Assembly: GCA_025766275.1 (NCBI GenBank)
Contig: JAFKAC010000004.1
Location: 806,001-870,000 of the forward strand
Length of the DNA: 64,000 nucleotides
Direction of reading: 5' to 3'
From: Lactarius indigo
Taxonomy: Eukaryota > Basidiomycota > Agaricomycetes > Russulales > Russulaceae
Shown here: positions 33,557 to 45,980 of the stretch, one piece after another
Layout of the letters: every line of letters begins with the position of its first letter
How positions within the stretch are numbered: position 1 is the first letter of the stretch
Program-made: the position numbers and the translations under genes
Notes under the pieces: generated by a model
Database searches by the model: none
Seen by the model: only the letters and a program-made list of their open reading frames with translations
Told to the model about the DNA's origin: nothing

Positions 33557-34561
33557 ATGACTTCGAGCCACCGACCACCCCCGCCCACTTTCCCCCAGCC
33601 CCCCTCTGCTCCAACTTCATTCCCCACGCCAAGTGTGGCGAGCGATTATCTCTCCGCAGGTCCTGTGCAGGGTTACCGTGACGGACGTCATCCCCGAAGT
33701 GCGTTCACTTGGCACCCTCTCCGATACTCCCGGTTGATCTCCGCGAAACGTTTTCAGTTCCTAATACTAGAGCTACTTCGTCCCCTCTGCCGCCCCAATA
33801 TGAATACTCACCCCCTCAACATCAATCCGCATATCCACCCGCGTCCCAATACATATCAGAGTCAGCTCGTTCCCATCCTGCCTTCCCAACCCATCAAGTA
33901 CAGACCCATGCGCCCCCTAACCATTCGGACCTACCGCCCAGAGCGCATCGAAGTGTAACAATGCCCATTCCCGAACTTCACAATGATACCAACGTTGATC
34001 CTGGGCTTCCTCCGAGCTACACCTTGCAAGCACCAAGCATATCCCACACTCAATCATACCCAGGGATGTCGGGAGCGCCTCAGATCCCTGTCGACCGCCA
34101 TAGACATCGTGCGTGTATCCCCTACAGCCCAATATTGATACGCTAAGAAAGTGGTGGTGGTAACGAAATAGAATATGACTCGTATAATGGGGGAGACTGG
34201 GTCAACCCTGACAACTCGGCAACGCACAGTGGTGGCCTCACCCCCAAAAGTCCCCCAAGCCGTCCCATCGTCGGGGCACTGGCTCCAAATAGCGGTCCAA
34301 GAAATCACTCGGGCTTGGTGCAGAGACTATGTGATCCCTATATTCCTCCAGAGACCATACCCGTGCACTTACACGGCACTTGGCTACTTTAGTCAACCGC
34401 GGAAACCAACCCCAGAACCAAACAACGACACCAGCACCTCCGGCCACGGCGCCTCGACCAGCTACGCGCTGTAGGTTACCTGGATGTTCAACCATTATCA
34501 CAGGTGATGTAGCGACGCGTTGGAATGGGTTTTGTTGTACTAGTCACCGTGATTGGTCGTA
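33557..34561 (+). CDS. P-family protein (P6)
   Basis: Exons 33557-33698, 33758-34108, 34172-34330 and 34393-34558. It begins MTSSHRPPPPTFPQPPSAPT; exon 2 is Pro/Gln/Tyr-rich (SSPLPPQYEYSPPQHQSAYP); then the linker YDSYNGGDWVNPDNSA and the module CRLPGCSTIITGDVATRWNGFC..SH. The acceptor of the last intron is changed (position of AG now GC near 34612), so reading on past the donor gives an immediate TAA and the protein would end HRDWS. The last exon in P3 and P5 adds only GTL, so little is lost. As in P3, the second Cys cluster is absent. Overall length is about 270 residues. Function unknown. Confidence 0.7.
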
Positions 34562-37500
34562 AGTGGCCGTTCGTGTCGTGCAGACCGCCGATCTTGTTCT
34601 TATCGTCAATTGCGTTGGGCACTGTATAGGGGGGTCACAACGCCATATCAGCATTCGAGAAGGTGACTGAAATGTACTGATATAATTGTGTAAATTCAAG
34701 AGATCTAAGCTCGCTCAAGAACAGCCAGTAAGTTAGATCCAGGACGATATTACAGGAAGCACACTTAATAATTTACAAGTAGGCCGAGAGGAATACGTGA
34801 TTCAATTGCAACAATAGCCGAGGCGTGGCCGCAGAGAGCAGCGCGCTATGTGTGATATAGGGCGACGCAGCTGGGAACCGCGAAGTCGAAATGAGGCGAT
34901 AGTCCGACCGCACTGTATTACTCGTCTCTTACCGTCGTGCGATTTATTTTTAGTTATTTCAAATTCAAATTTGCCCACTAAAGAAAGAAGAGCGAGAGTA
35001 TGCGAGACCCGCGTAAGTCACTAGCCCGAGAAATTGAGAACGTGCAACGACTGAACAACCCGGTGAGGGGCCACGCAAGCCGAAGAAACCACCGCGCACT
35101 GGCACTGCCGGTGCACCTGCCAGTATCTGGCCTCTCGCGGTTTTCCGCTCGCTGGCAGTCCGTCGTTCCATCTATCTACTCTACGGCTTGTTCCCCCCTC
35201 AGATAGGGATCGGTATACCCCAGCGGTGCGCCGCGATGCGGTGGTCTCCGCTAGTGCAGCCCCCTCGCACGCGTAGGGGAGGCGCGGGTCGACGCACTCA
35301 CCAAATTTCGATGAACGGAAACTGTTATTGATAACAAAGAAAATTCCATCGGTCATAAGCAGACCGACGTCGAAGGTTATTCCACTCCGCCCGAGTGCTG
35401 CCTCGTATGTATTCGTACTGCGTGCAGTACCCCATTTCAATATAGGACAGAGTTGTGCGGCGTTTTCCGTTGAAGGAAAGGCATTTGTCAAGGAAGGCCA
35501 AGGTTCCGGCCACAATGATTCCTTTTTTTTTGATCCACAAAAGCGATTCCGAGTTGTTCTCGGGGCAAGGAAGCTCCGGTACGGGTAACTGCAGTCACGG
35601 GAAGGGGTCCAGTAAATTAGTAGGATCAGTATCGGCGCTGGTCGACCCAGAAAACCATGCGATCACCCCCGCGGTCCCAGTGACGAACGAAATCTATTTG
35701 TGAAACCAATTTATTTCCAAAACTACAGTCACGATACAGTAGTACCGTAGGTTTTGGCGACCTCGGTCTCAGTTTTTCAGTGGATCGTGTCAACGGCATC
35801 GGTAAAAGGAATGGATAGACAAGGTAGGAGACAGTGCAGTACAGACACGGCTCAGACTCCCTCAGTTGCGTGCTCATCACGAATCATGGACTCTGCACAT
35901 GTGTGATGCGTCATGCATGATGCACAACTTGAAACTGCTCTCCTTTTTGGTCAGTTTCTTCGACGGGCGCTGTACGTCTCCGATCAATCAATACGATAAG
36001 TCCGGTCAAGAGTCTAGTTCCCGGTCTGCGGGAATTACAGTAAGCTAATCGGGTTTATCAATGGCATGGTCCTACCACATGATCCTACCAACGCGAACCC
36101 GGACCTGCTTCAGGTAGCCATCCTGTTGGCGAGGATAAGTACAATATTGCCGCAAATAGACAGTTCCGGGTTTGTGCAGTATGACGATAGAGGTGTGCTT
36201 CTATTGAAGAAGCAAACAAGAGCACTATTGCTCGCGAAAGACTAATGACAAGACGTGCTGATGACCCTTGAGATCCTCCGACCATCCATTTTGCCGCCCC
36301 AGTCACCTTGGTAAAATAAAAACGAAACAAATTCACTACCTCCATCGCTGATCCAACGCTGATGCGAGCCCAAAAACGCAATAAGGAGGAAAGCGATCGT
36401 GTCGAAGAGTGAGGGTGATTTCCCCGCCTAGAGTGAAACGTAGGCAAAGAACAGATAGTAAGCAGGCCGCGCACCACGGAAAGCGTAGACTCTCCCCACC
36501 GCCACACGTCATTTTTCTTTCGTTTGCAGTACCTAGGTAAGCTGGGTGCTTCTCCTTCTACAAGCGATGCTACCCCCCAGCCACATGTGACCTCAATGGT
36601 GGATGGCTGATTGATAGTTATATAGGCTCATCGACTACTATGGGTTCCAAAGTCCGATGCAAGACCGGGAACCGCCGAGTTCATCCCTGCATGTGAAACA
36701 AGACGAGGCAGGGAAGTCAGGCCTGATAGAACATCAGTTACTCCACAACCCACGCAGAAATGGTATTTCATCACGTACATCAGCCCCCACTCTGTTTATC
36801 CCCCCGTTCCTCTGTATTCGCAGACCCTTGGAATTCGGACGGAGACGATTACTCGCATCCACACATGAGGTCCTTGTTCGTGCCGAGGCGTCGAGGCGGC
36901 AAATCGGCAACAGCGCACGCCGACATCTGGGGGGGGGTCTTTTCTTTTCTTGAAAAACAGTTTGTATTCCGGGAAATGAGTTGAGGGCTGAGACTGTCGT
37001 TGCGAACTACCTTTGTGAGAAGCACAAGGTACCCCTTTGGTGCCCCTTACGCAAAGCAGGAAAGTGGGGTAACATGAGAGTCGACATCGGGTTGTGTACA
37101 GGATTTAAAAAAAACGCTGCATGGACCCAGTGACCAACTCCGTAGCGAAAACAAGGATTCGGAGCATGCGCCGCTGGCGTTGTGCGGGGACAACTTGAAC
37201 TTCCCGGGATTTGCCGAGAGTGGCCCGCCAATCTTCACTCCTCCCCCGAACGTGATTTTCTTGCCTCATTTCGATTTTTGACCCCTGCACTCACAGAAAA
37301 ACGAAATTTGAACATGTCACTGTTTATCCTACAGCGGCCCTCACCTGGAACATTTGCACGAGTGTTCGCTCGGCCATTTGAGTTTGGGAAGTTTTCAGCC
37401 ATTGTAATTGTATTGTGTAACCTTCATGTTTCTCAAGCTCTTTGTTCATTCTCGAATCAAATAGGCTATTGGGGCATCAATATAACAATTCCATAGCATC

Positions 37501-38113
37501 TCTGATGGAAGAGTGTTACAGGTCGTCTACTGTCCACGCAATTGAGCGATCAGGCCTACAACCGTGTAGAACTCTCGTCCCCGCCGCTCAATGATCGCGG
37601 TTGCCCGATGACCCCGTGGAGCCGCAAAGAATAACACAGCCATTCTCCGAATGTTTCCGATTCTTCGACCTGCGATGCTAGTCACACATGTCTTCTACGC
37701 TTGGGACACATTAGGCTGTTGACCTTTCTGCAATCCGAGAACACGCAAGCGGCGGCATTTCCCGCCGTGCTTCCCCCAGATCATATCCAAGAAGGGTTTT
37801 GCCATTCGTGAGCTGCATTGGATTTGCAATTCAGATGGGTCCATGCGCAGAATGGTCTCGAGACCTGCGGGAGCAATACCGCCACAGTCAATTTCGCTTT
37901 CTCTACGGAGGAACTCCCCAAATGTGATGAAGCCCCCCTGGGGTCAATGCGTATTTTACGTTGTTGTGTCAAAGCGCAGTGACAGTAAATGGCGGTACTT
38001 GACTATGTTTCAGACAAAAAAAAAAAACGGTTCCCAGGGACCAATGGAGAACAAACGGGAATCAAAGTCGCTCCTTATATAGTCTCAGCGACATTGGCCA
38101 TCGTCGTTGTTGA
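34562..38113. other. P6 3' flank, unassigned sequence and block B4 upstream of P7
   Basis: 34700-35080 matches P-family 3' flanks. 35080-37300 holds no gene I can support. 37640-38110 parallels the upstream repeat blocks but is shorter and more diverged (for example GAGCTGCATTGGATTTGCAA and GAGACCTGCGGGAGCA). Confidence 0.4.
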
Positions 38114-38120
38114 TATAAAT
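38114..38120 (+). promoter_or_regulatory. TATA box of P7
   Basis: TATAAAT lies about 55 bases upstream of the ATG and is followed by CATCAGAAACAAG and GTCAGCCAAGCGCAGATCTC, diverged forms of the P-family leader. Confidence 0.5.
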
Positions 38121-38175
38121 ACTCTCCCCCATCAGAAACAAGAAAAGTCAGCCAAGCGCAGATCTCACTCCATTG

Positions 38176-39281
38176 ATGGATGAGAACCGCAGACTGCTCC
38201 CTTTCCCTCAGCCCCCTGCCTCTGCTCCGGCTACGATCCCCGTGTTCGGTGTGGCGAGCAATTGTCTGACCACACTAGATCCCGTGCAGGGTTCTGGATG
38301 GCCTTCCCGAAGTAGGTTCGCAAGGGTTATCCTTGGCACCTTCTCTGATGCTCCCGGTTGGTCCCCGCGAAAATTTTCAGATCCTGGCCCTTGGGTGCCT
38401 CCGACTCCTCTGCCGTCGACCCCTAATGAAGCGCTTCTCCTTCCACATCTGTCCGTATTTCCACATGCGTCTCAACCCCTACCAGCCTCTCCGGCCTTCC
38501 CAACCCCACAAGGACGACTCACCCATGGGCCGACGACACCGACGACTCATTTGGGCCTGTCGCAACCCCGGAGAAGTATAACAATGCCCGTTCCCGTTCT
38601 CAGAAACGATACTCAAGCTACATCCGTGTTTTATCCGAGCTACGCCTTGCAAGCACCAATTATGGCCCACACTCAATTACATTCAGAGATGTCTGGAGAA
38701 ACTCAGATCCCTGTCGACTGCCAGAGAAATCGTGCGTGTGTCCCCTACAGCCTAATATAGACACACTGAGAAAATAGTGGTATGGGCTAGAAGGCGACCC
38801 GTATTATAAGAAAGACGAGGATAAACATGGTATTTCAACAATGCACGACGATGGCGCGCTTGAAAAGGGTCTTCTAGACTCAGATCGTCCCCTCACCGGG
38901 ATACAAAAAATATGTGAATCCTGTACTCCATTGGAGACCACATCCATGCGTTGACCATCTTCAGTCCGCAGAAAAAAGCGTCCGAACCGGATGCAGACAT
39001 TGGCAACTAATCCCATCAGTGGAACCACATCCTACTGTAGGCTACCCGAGTGTGGGAAGGAAATCACAGGTGAGGTAGCAGAACGTTTGGGTGGGTTCTG
39101 CGGTCATAGTCACATGGAGTAAGTGGCCCTTTCGCACTGTCCGGTCTGTCAACCTGATTTCTATCCGTCGATTAGGACCGGAATTTGTGATCGCATAGCG
39201 ACGCTATGCCCTGGATGCAACCGGCGGGCTTGTCCCGAGGGACAGGAATTCTGTAGTGAGTGTACCGAGGGCCAGTCCTAG
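38176..39281 (+). CDS. P-family protein with complete cysteine module (P7)
   Basis: Five exons: 38176-38311, 38381-38731, 38791-38913, 38965-39118 and 39176-39281, with introns of 51-69 bases. N-terminus MDENRRLLPFPQPPASAPAT; a Pro/Ser/Thr-rich exon 2; an acidic linker YYKKDEDKHG; a basic stretch RRKKRPNRM; then CRLPECGKEITGEVAERLGGFC..SH and the last exon CPGCNRRACPEGQEFCSEC before TAG. This is the most complete five-exon P gene: the linker intron and both Cys clusters are present, and no disabling change is visible. It fixes the exon 2/3 acceptor (38790) for the whole family. The basic block could be a nuclear localisation signal (inference). Function unknown. Confidence 0.75.
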
Positions 39282-40882
39282 GGTACAGAGTAACGTAGCT
39301 GGCCATCCCAAAATCGAGAATTAGCGATCGTAGTCCGACCACACTATGTTATTTACCCAGCTTTTACCCGTGGTCATGTTATTTATCTGCGTTACTCATA
39401 ATTCAGAGGAGCTTCAAAGACGCCTATGAAGAAGAGCGGAGACCAGTGTGCATATCAGGAGAAACTCAAGAACGTGCAACGACAAAAGGATACCGGGTGA
39501 GGGACCCCGAAACCATTGGGAGGAACCCGATCACCCCCATGTCTTCACCCTCGGCACGCGCCGTCAAAGCCGTAACTCGAACTCCACCGTGACGAACGTC
39601 GTCGAGTATTTCTATGGCCGCATTCTTTGAGCCCTTCCTCTACTTTCGACCTGTGTCTTAGCTGTGCTCAGCTCGGTTCATGAATTTTCTTGGATGGGGT
39701 GTCTCCTGCGTCACACGACAATGCACTTTGACGTCGAGATTTAAACTACCCTGGGACTCCAGGCTGGAGTGGGTGCATTGCGCGTGCGTATCCACTGTCC
39801 TGGCTCGACCCACTGCGAAAACGTTCTATCCTACAAGGTCTGCGAGTCGCCAAGTCATTGAGGGGTCAGTGGGGCCTCAATATGTTGCCATATATAGTGT
39901 CCTTCCCCCTAATGTATTTCATGAACGGAAACCAGTTAATCGATGCAACAAACTTGGCTGAAACTGGCTATGACAACAATCAAGAAGAAAATGCACAAAG
40001 ACTAGGTCCACCCGCGAGTTACCTCGGCGTTGGGCATTGCCCGCACCTCATGCGAATACGTGCGTGATCGTCTTTCCTGGAGTCCGTGCATGCCTTGGCG
40101 GTGTGGGATAAGAAGAGATGAAACGCGAGCGTAGTCTCGCATCACAACCCTTAGTTGCTGTGGTGTATGTACCCTCTTTACTATCTTTATGATATACTTA
40201 AGGATGCGCTGTGTACGCCTGGCACCCTACTTGCTTACCTCTTGTCTGGTGCACTAGGCAAGTCGCTTTATCATTTCTATCTAATGAAGCTTAGTGTGCC
40301 CTTGTTTCTCAACGGGACAGGAGCAGGATTCCATGGCCCTCCTTTCCCTCAAGCAGTACCCATGTCCAGCGCAGGATGCCCCCTTCCCTTAAGTATATGC
40401 ATGCTGCCGCGGGGTTCGATGGCGTGTGCCATCCACCGTACCTATTGAAAGCCGAGACCTCGGCGTGCACCGCGCCTGGGAGGTAGCTCGAGAGGGTGTA
40501 CTGCCAATGGCGTTTGAGGTGACGTACTGTATGTGCACAGGAAGACAATCACCCAGGCGATCTCCCCGCTCAGGTTTTCTCTAGGATTGTCACGCCCGCC
40601 ATCGCTCCGCTGCGCGCCTTGTCGATGGTCGCGAAAAGGATCCATATAGGGTGGACCTCTACCCCTATCCTGATTTTTTCTAGCAAAGAGAGCTCTAACT
40701 GAAGCGACACGTCGCGAGCTGACCAGCGCATGCAGCGAGGGGATGAACGGCGTCAGCCTTGACCCACTCCGACTTGGACATCTCCTTGGAGAAGGCCCGG
40801 TTGATGTCGAAGGGGTCTGGGCCAAAAAAAGTCAGGTAGGAGCGTGGGCTTCTCAGGCTCCTTATAAGGTGAAGAGGTAGAT
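39282..40882. other. P7 3' flank and unassigned sequence
   Basis: 39370-39540 repeats the P-family 3' flank (GAGGAGCTTCAAAGACGCC, CTCAAGAACGTGCAACGAC). Beyond that no gene is supported; frames at 40155-40955 are short and unrecognised. Confidence 0.4.
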
Positions 40883-41115
40883 GCCACCTGGAATGACCAT
40901 CGATGACCAGCAGATCTCCCGGGAAGTGGATTCCGCGTATCCACCCCCGGGCCACATCCCGGGCCCAACCTATACCGGTGCACTACCAGTGCCCGATGAT
41001 CGTCCCCATCCGTCTATCCCAACACCTAGCTACTACGGGTCACTCATGCGCCAATAGTACCCATCGGCCCCACCGCCAACCAGGGTGCAGGGAAGTATAA
41101 CAACACCCATTACTG
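40883..41115 (+). pseudogene. Relic of P-family exon 2 (P8)
   Basis: A Pro-rich frame (SAYPPPGHIPGPTYTG, PHPSIPTPSYYG) is interrupted by TAG near 41054. It then reads RVQGSITTPITGG, matching the RSVTMPIPE block of P6 and P7 exon 2. No promoter, exon 1 or cysteine exon can be found around it. A dead fragment that marks the right end of the P cluster. Confidence 0.45.
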
Positions 41116-43054
41116 GCGGTCTTCCGTTAGATACCTAAGCAGACGACGACTTGGATTGAGAGACGGGGACGACCATGATACTTTGGAAATGTGTTGTGGT
41201 GGCGCGCTAGAAGAGGACCTGCGTCCTGTCTTCCAGTTACGGGCTCTCCAAATTGGGGTTTCTGCCAATTCTTTTTTCATATGTAGATTGTAGATACAAT
41301 GTAATTTAGATGTAATTGTAACGAGAGTACGCTCCTTTCGAGGTTTCGGCTCAAGTGCTCTGCTTTCTCCATCAGAAAAGTGCTCTTTCTTCTTTTCTCT
41401 ACCACTCCCACAGGCTGTCACAGCTTTTCATGCGTTGTTTTTTTGCACTTACAATCAGTGATTACGTGACTTTTTCTTGATGTGGGATATGATTCCACTC
41501 GTTCACAGGTAGTTTCTCACTGTTTAGCGTACCCCTCTTGTTTCTGCGACGTTCCATGCGTTCTTCCTTGAGAGTATATCTATTGGCCTCTTGTTTCCGC
41601 TTGTTGCTCAATCGTAGTACACCACATGCATCCATGGACCAGACGCTTTCAACTGGAAGTCCCGTCCGAAAGAAAGTGGACAATGCGCCGCTCCTCGGGG
41701 TTACGGTGTGGAATCTCGGCCTATTCTAATCCTATTCTACTTCTGCGTTTCTATGTACCTCCACATCCCCCTAGGGTCGTCCTGCGCTCGCGAGGCGCAA
41801 GTAACCCAGACGGATGCACCTGCCAAACGAAAAGCTCGAAGAGATAAGTCATACATAAGTAAGTCAACGCCGGGAGTAACCGCTACCTCTGGGCCACACT
41901 AATAAACACAGAGTCGGCAATGTGCGTGCCAGTGCGGTATTTTCGCTCGAGGTTTGACGGATAAGCTTTTTCTTTTTGAGAGGGTCGGACCAACGCCAAG
42001 CCACCACGGCAACAGCAAGTTCTCATTCCATCAAATCGAGGAGCTACGTACATTTGTATGGCAAAATGAGTACCGGAGGGATCTGTCGGGCCCGATCGGC
42101 CCCAATAAAAAAAAAGAAAAAATACCCGCGCGATTGGCGTTAGCCGCAGAATGCATCGCTTCGGTGACCCCGGTCTCGGACGTTGAGTGGATAGGCTCCC
42201 TACCGCCGGGCGGTGCGGGAGCGGGTTCAGAAGAAAAATGATGCGTGCATTGGTGGCAGCGGCGCATTCAAACAATCATGGCTGTACATCGTACGACAGA
42301 TGATTAATGAATGATAGCCCCGGGGTGGGTTCGAGCAACTCTTCGTTGTCGTACGATTGGCAGAGGAAGCACGTAGCCCTTGTACTCTGCGTGTGCAACA
42401 CCAAAAGTTACGTTATTTTTTAGGAGTCCCCGAACGTCGCTTAACAACAAAATTGACAGAATTTTAGCGAGCGCTGTACGTGGGTAAGTCCAGGTCCTGT
42501 CCCTGATGTACCTGATTTGATCCGTGATAGCTGATCGGCGTGATGAATGATCATAATGGTATAAAGAACCTCCCCAACAAAGCATGCTCCGGACTCCGGA
42601 GCACCTGTTATGGCCAAAGATCCCGCGCCAACCCATTTACTACGAACTCTGTGTAAGGATAGATACAGTACTGTAGTGTAATGACGCCGCAAATGGGACA
42701 ATTTCATGATGATCAAGGAATTGTAATTTTTGTCGGCCGCGGTGAGAGGACGAAATGTACAGTGGAAGGCGTCGTCGTGTGAATGAGTGACGAGTCAAAG
42801 AAGAAAAAAAAGCGCTGATTGTTCTGATCGGCCATCATCCCGTCTCCATTCACCCACCCGCCCACGAACCCACATCGCTGAATATTACTTTAAAATAAAA
42901 CAACAAAAGACAAAACAAAAAAAAAAAAAAAAAAAAAAGTTCACAAAAGAAAAGGGAGGGGAGGGGAGAAATAAGGCTAATCGTCCCATGCTGGAAGAAT
43001 GTGAAAGTGAGGGCCTCCCCTTCCTTATCGCAGGAAGCGGACGACGGGCAACGA
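41116..43054. other. Boundary between P cluster and T array
   Basis: No gene is supported. A-rich tracts occur at about 42108 and 42918-42938 (about 20 A). The sequence just left of T1 is its 3' flank. Confidence 0.4.
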
Positions 43055-44520
43055 TCAGACGGTTGGCAGGCCGTGATAACCTTGTGGGCGCGTCGTCTGC
43101 ATGCTGGCAAGAGTGTTCCCGTTCAGGCTCCCTTCATACGGCGCGACGGGGACGTGCACGTCTGGTGTGCTTGGCACGCTCTGGTACCCAGGGTATGTGG
43201 ATGGATCATTCGGGTCCTGTAACAAAAAATGTGAGTACACACAGAACGTAGCCGTGCAGGATGGAAAACGTACATAGAATTTCATTGGCGTAACGGGTGT
43301 CCCGGGCACGTATGAAGTCCCGTCTTCTGGATTCACCTGCACATGGTGGACCTGGTTCATGTGCTGCGTCGCTGACGGTGGGGGCGTCGTGCCGTCGACC
43401 ACGAAGGCGGCGGATGGCGCCTGTGGGCGCGGTCGCCTCCGCAGGAAGTAGAACAAGAGGCCGACGACGGCTGCGACGGCCACGACACCACCTGCAACGC
43501 CGCCTGCGATTGCTCCGGTGTTCGACTTGCTCCCAGAAGACGAAGTGGACGTAGGGGATGGCGAAGAGAAGGTAGAGGAAGGGGAGGTAGATCCGGATCG
43601 GGAGGCGGTGGAGGCGGAGGTAGCAGAACTACCACTTCCGGAACCGGAGGCGGCGGTGCCAGTACCAATCAACGAACCCGCCTGTATCTCAGGGGTATCT
43701 GAGGAGGATTGGGTCAGATGAGGAGGAAGAAGCGGAGGAAGGTTGGATTGCGTACCTCCGACCACGAACGCCTTGGTGGCATTCCAGAGGTTCTCATTCT
43801 GCAGAAGATGGGGGTACGGTTGCTTAGCTGGGTTTCGGGATGGTACGAACAAGGGTAACGAACGGTGTGATCTAGAAGAGCCCACTGGGGCACAAGTGTT
43901 CCTGAAGGTACAGCGTTGGGGAAACTGCATGTGAAAAATGCTGTCAATACCCAAGACCCTAAAAGTAAACATTCTGTGATGGTTGACTCACGTCGAGGGG
44001 GTTAGTGTCCTTGTGCAGTTGAACGAGTATTCGGACCAGCTGAATTGCTGATAAGCCAGTGTGAAGAGAGGACGCAGGAGGCAGACATACGTTATCCACG
44101 TTGATCCCTGACACGCATCACAGGCACTTATGAGATTGTAAGTGACCGTGTTGCATTTGCAAAGGTTGGCGTCGTCGATACCACTGGGACCTGTATACGA
44201 GTAGCCTGGCTGCAGCGCGTTGATAGTGAACGCTGGCGAAGGTTGAGAACACGAACGAATGGAACACGCAAGAGAAAAGAAAGGATACTCACCGCCACCA
44301 TTACAGGTCCCCATCATATACGCCGCGACAGTACACGCATTTTGGCCAAGAGTGTTGAACGTCTACGTATAGACTGTCAACCCACTGCCCACAGAGACAA
44401 AAGGCGAGGCTGTACCCATTTCCAGGACAAGCTACAGTCCGGGGCGTTGATTTGGGCAACTGCGAAGTCACCGGCGGCGAGGAGGAGGAGGGAGGAGGTG
44501 AGCGCAGCGAAACTTCGCAT
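43055..44520 (-). CDS. T-family type I membrane protein (T1)
   Basis: About seven or eight exons. Signal peptide MRSFAALTSSLLLLAAGDFAVAQ, then INAPDCSLSWKW. After introns: SFNTLGQNACTVAAYMMGTC, LQPGYSYTGPSG with CKCNTVTYNLISACDACQGS, WSEYSFNC, FPNAVPSGTLVPQWALLD and NLWNATKAFVVG. A Ser/Thr/Gly-rich stalk leads to the TM helix GAIAGGVAGGVVAVAAVVGLL (glycine zipper) and stop-transfer FYFLRRRPR. The cytoplasmic tail ends DPNDPSTYP...GYHGLPTV. Predicted cell-surface or secretory-pathway protein with a small Cys-rich ectodomain, N-glycosylation sites and a tail of about 90 residues. The architecture is common in Agaricomycetes and has no known function. T1 has the longest stalk of the array. All junctions keep frame; intact. 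Confidence 0.85.
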
Positions 44521-44599
44521 TCTTGCCTGCGTAGGTGGAACCGTGGAAGGAGGGGGGAAAGGGCTGAGGATCGACAGCGCTCAGGGCCATGGTCTAGTG

Positions 44600-44625
44600 A
44601 CTGAAAAAGGGCTTATATGTCAAAG
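44600..44625 (-). promoter_or_regulatory. T1 core promoter
   Basis: On the minus strand ACATATAAGCCCTTTTTCAG lies about 85 bases upstream of the T1 start. The AGCCCTTTTT block recurs at the same place before T2 (about 47400), T3 (about 49265), T4 (about 51660) and T5 (about 54945), so it is a shared promoter or leader element. Confidence 0.5.
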
Positions 44626-45980
44626 ACCGTGAAGGGCCGCGTCTCAGCCGCACAGTCGACGTCCGTTGGCCGCCCATATATTGGCGCTCACACGGGGCCA
44701 ATAACATTCGGCCATTTTGATCGTATCGGGGATGATACTAAGCCAGCCACCAACCACGATGCCTGTGTATGTGCCCTATGGCAACAGTTGAATCCACTGA
44801 TGTGAAGCACTGCAAGGTGAGGAAGTGTGAGTATTGAAGGCCGAGCGAGCGAGCACTGGCACAGTACAAGGTTACTGTTTTTGGGATGGTGAATAATTCA
44901 GGAACCACCATACAAACGGGCTTGGCTCAGGTACATTCAATGAAATGATGATCCCGACCGAGCCATCTGTAGCGGCCGCCGCCATCCTTGGTGGTGGGGA
45001 ATTGGCTGGGTCAGAGACCTAGTACGTGTCAAGCTATGCAATGAGGCCATGTCAGGTTTCACGTACAGTATACATTAAAACAGTTTTGGAACTCTATATC
45101 GTCCACAACTTGAATGGCCTAGAATCCAGTGGATAGCCCCCTTGCTATGATAACCCCACTTGTTTTCGCCTGTACAGAGCGCCTATCTGTCCGGTGGCTA
45201 GATTAACGTTATTGTCGCACGGCTAGCGGATACCTTGGCGGACACTGGCAGTTGCCATTTTACCGCATTCGGCCACATCCTGAAAAAGGCAAGTGCCAAG
45301 AAACAACGTCGTCACCAACCGTGGGTGGTATCCAGCCACTGGCATGCTATCAGCTACTGCATTGTATTAAGTTACCGCCATAATGGATTTTTGGTAACGA
45401 TAACAATTAGGTGATAACGATGCAGTGCAGGTGCTTATATATCTGATAGTGGCTTCTTCTCATCGCCTCAATCATCACCTTGTCTCTTTCCTGGTCTGTT
45501 GACAGATAGCGTGCTGATATGACGATCTCACATTCACAACGAAGTTGAATTTGGTTCTCCTTGTTGGTTGGTTAGCAACGAGTGTTCAAAGCCAAAGGTG
45601 ACATCCACTAAGTTCTCCTTGGTCCTACCCAACTCGGACATTCCACAATGACTTACTATGGTCCATAGTTCCACCCTTCGCACTGGCCTGCAGGCTGATA
45701 TGAAATAATCAATCACGTCTTCACGAGCCTAACGACGACCGCGCTTCTTTGACTTTGTGAAGGACATCAAGTATCACGACTGACACGGCATGAGGCAGTC
45801 ATGTCGGCATAAATCCGTAATGCAGAGGCTCCCAGAGCCTTTCCATGATCGGGTCTCTTGTAACATGTTCCAAGTACTGTCCGATAAGAAGAGGAAGAAA
45901 CAAAAAAGGCAGTCGTCTCATGTCGAGAGAACAAAGGTTGGACCCCATCCCTTCCCAGGGAATGGACTATGAACAACGAA
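44626..45980. other. T1-T2 intergenic, repeated flanking blocks
   Basis: Contains the T-array upstream block (about 45120-45430) and the downstream block (about 45600-45870: CCAACTCGGACATTC, ATCCGTAATGC.GAGGCTCC). Both recur in the other intergenic regions. No gene is supported. Confidence 0.5.
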
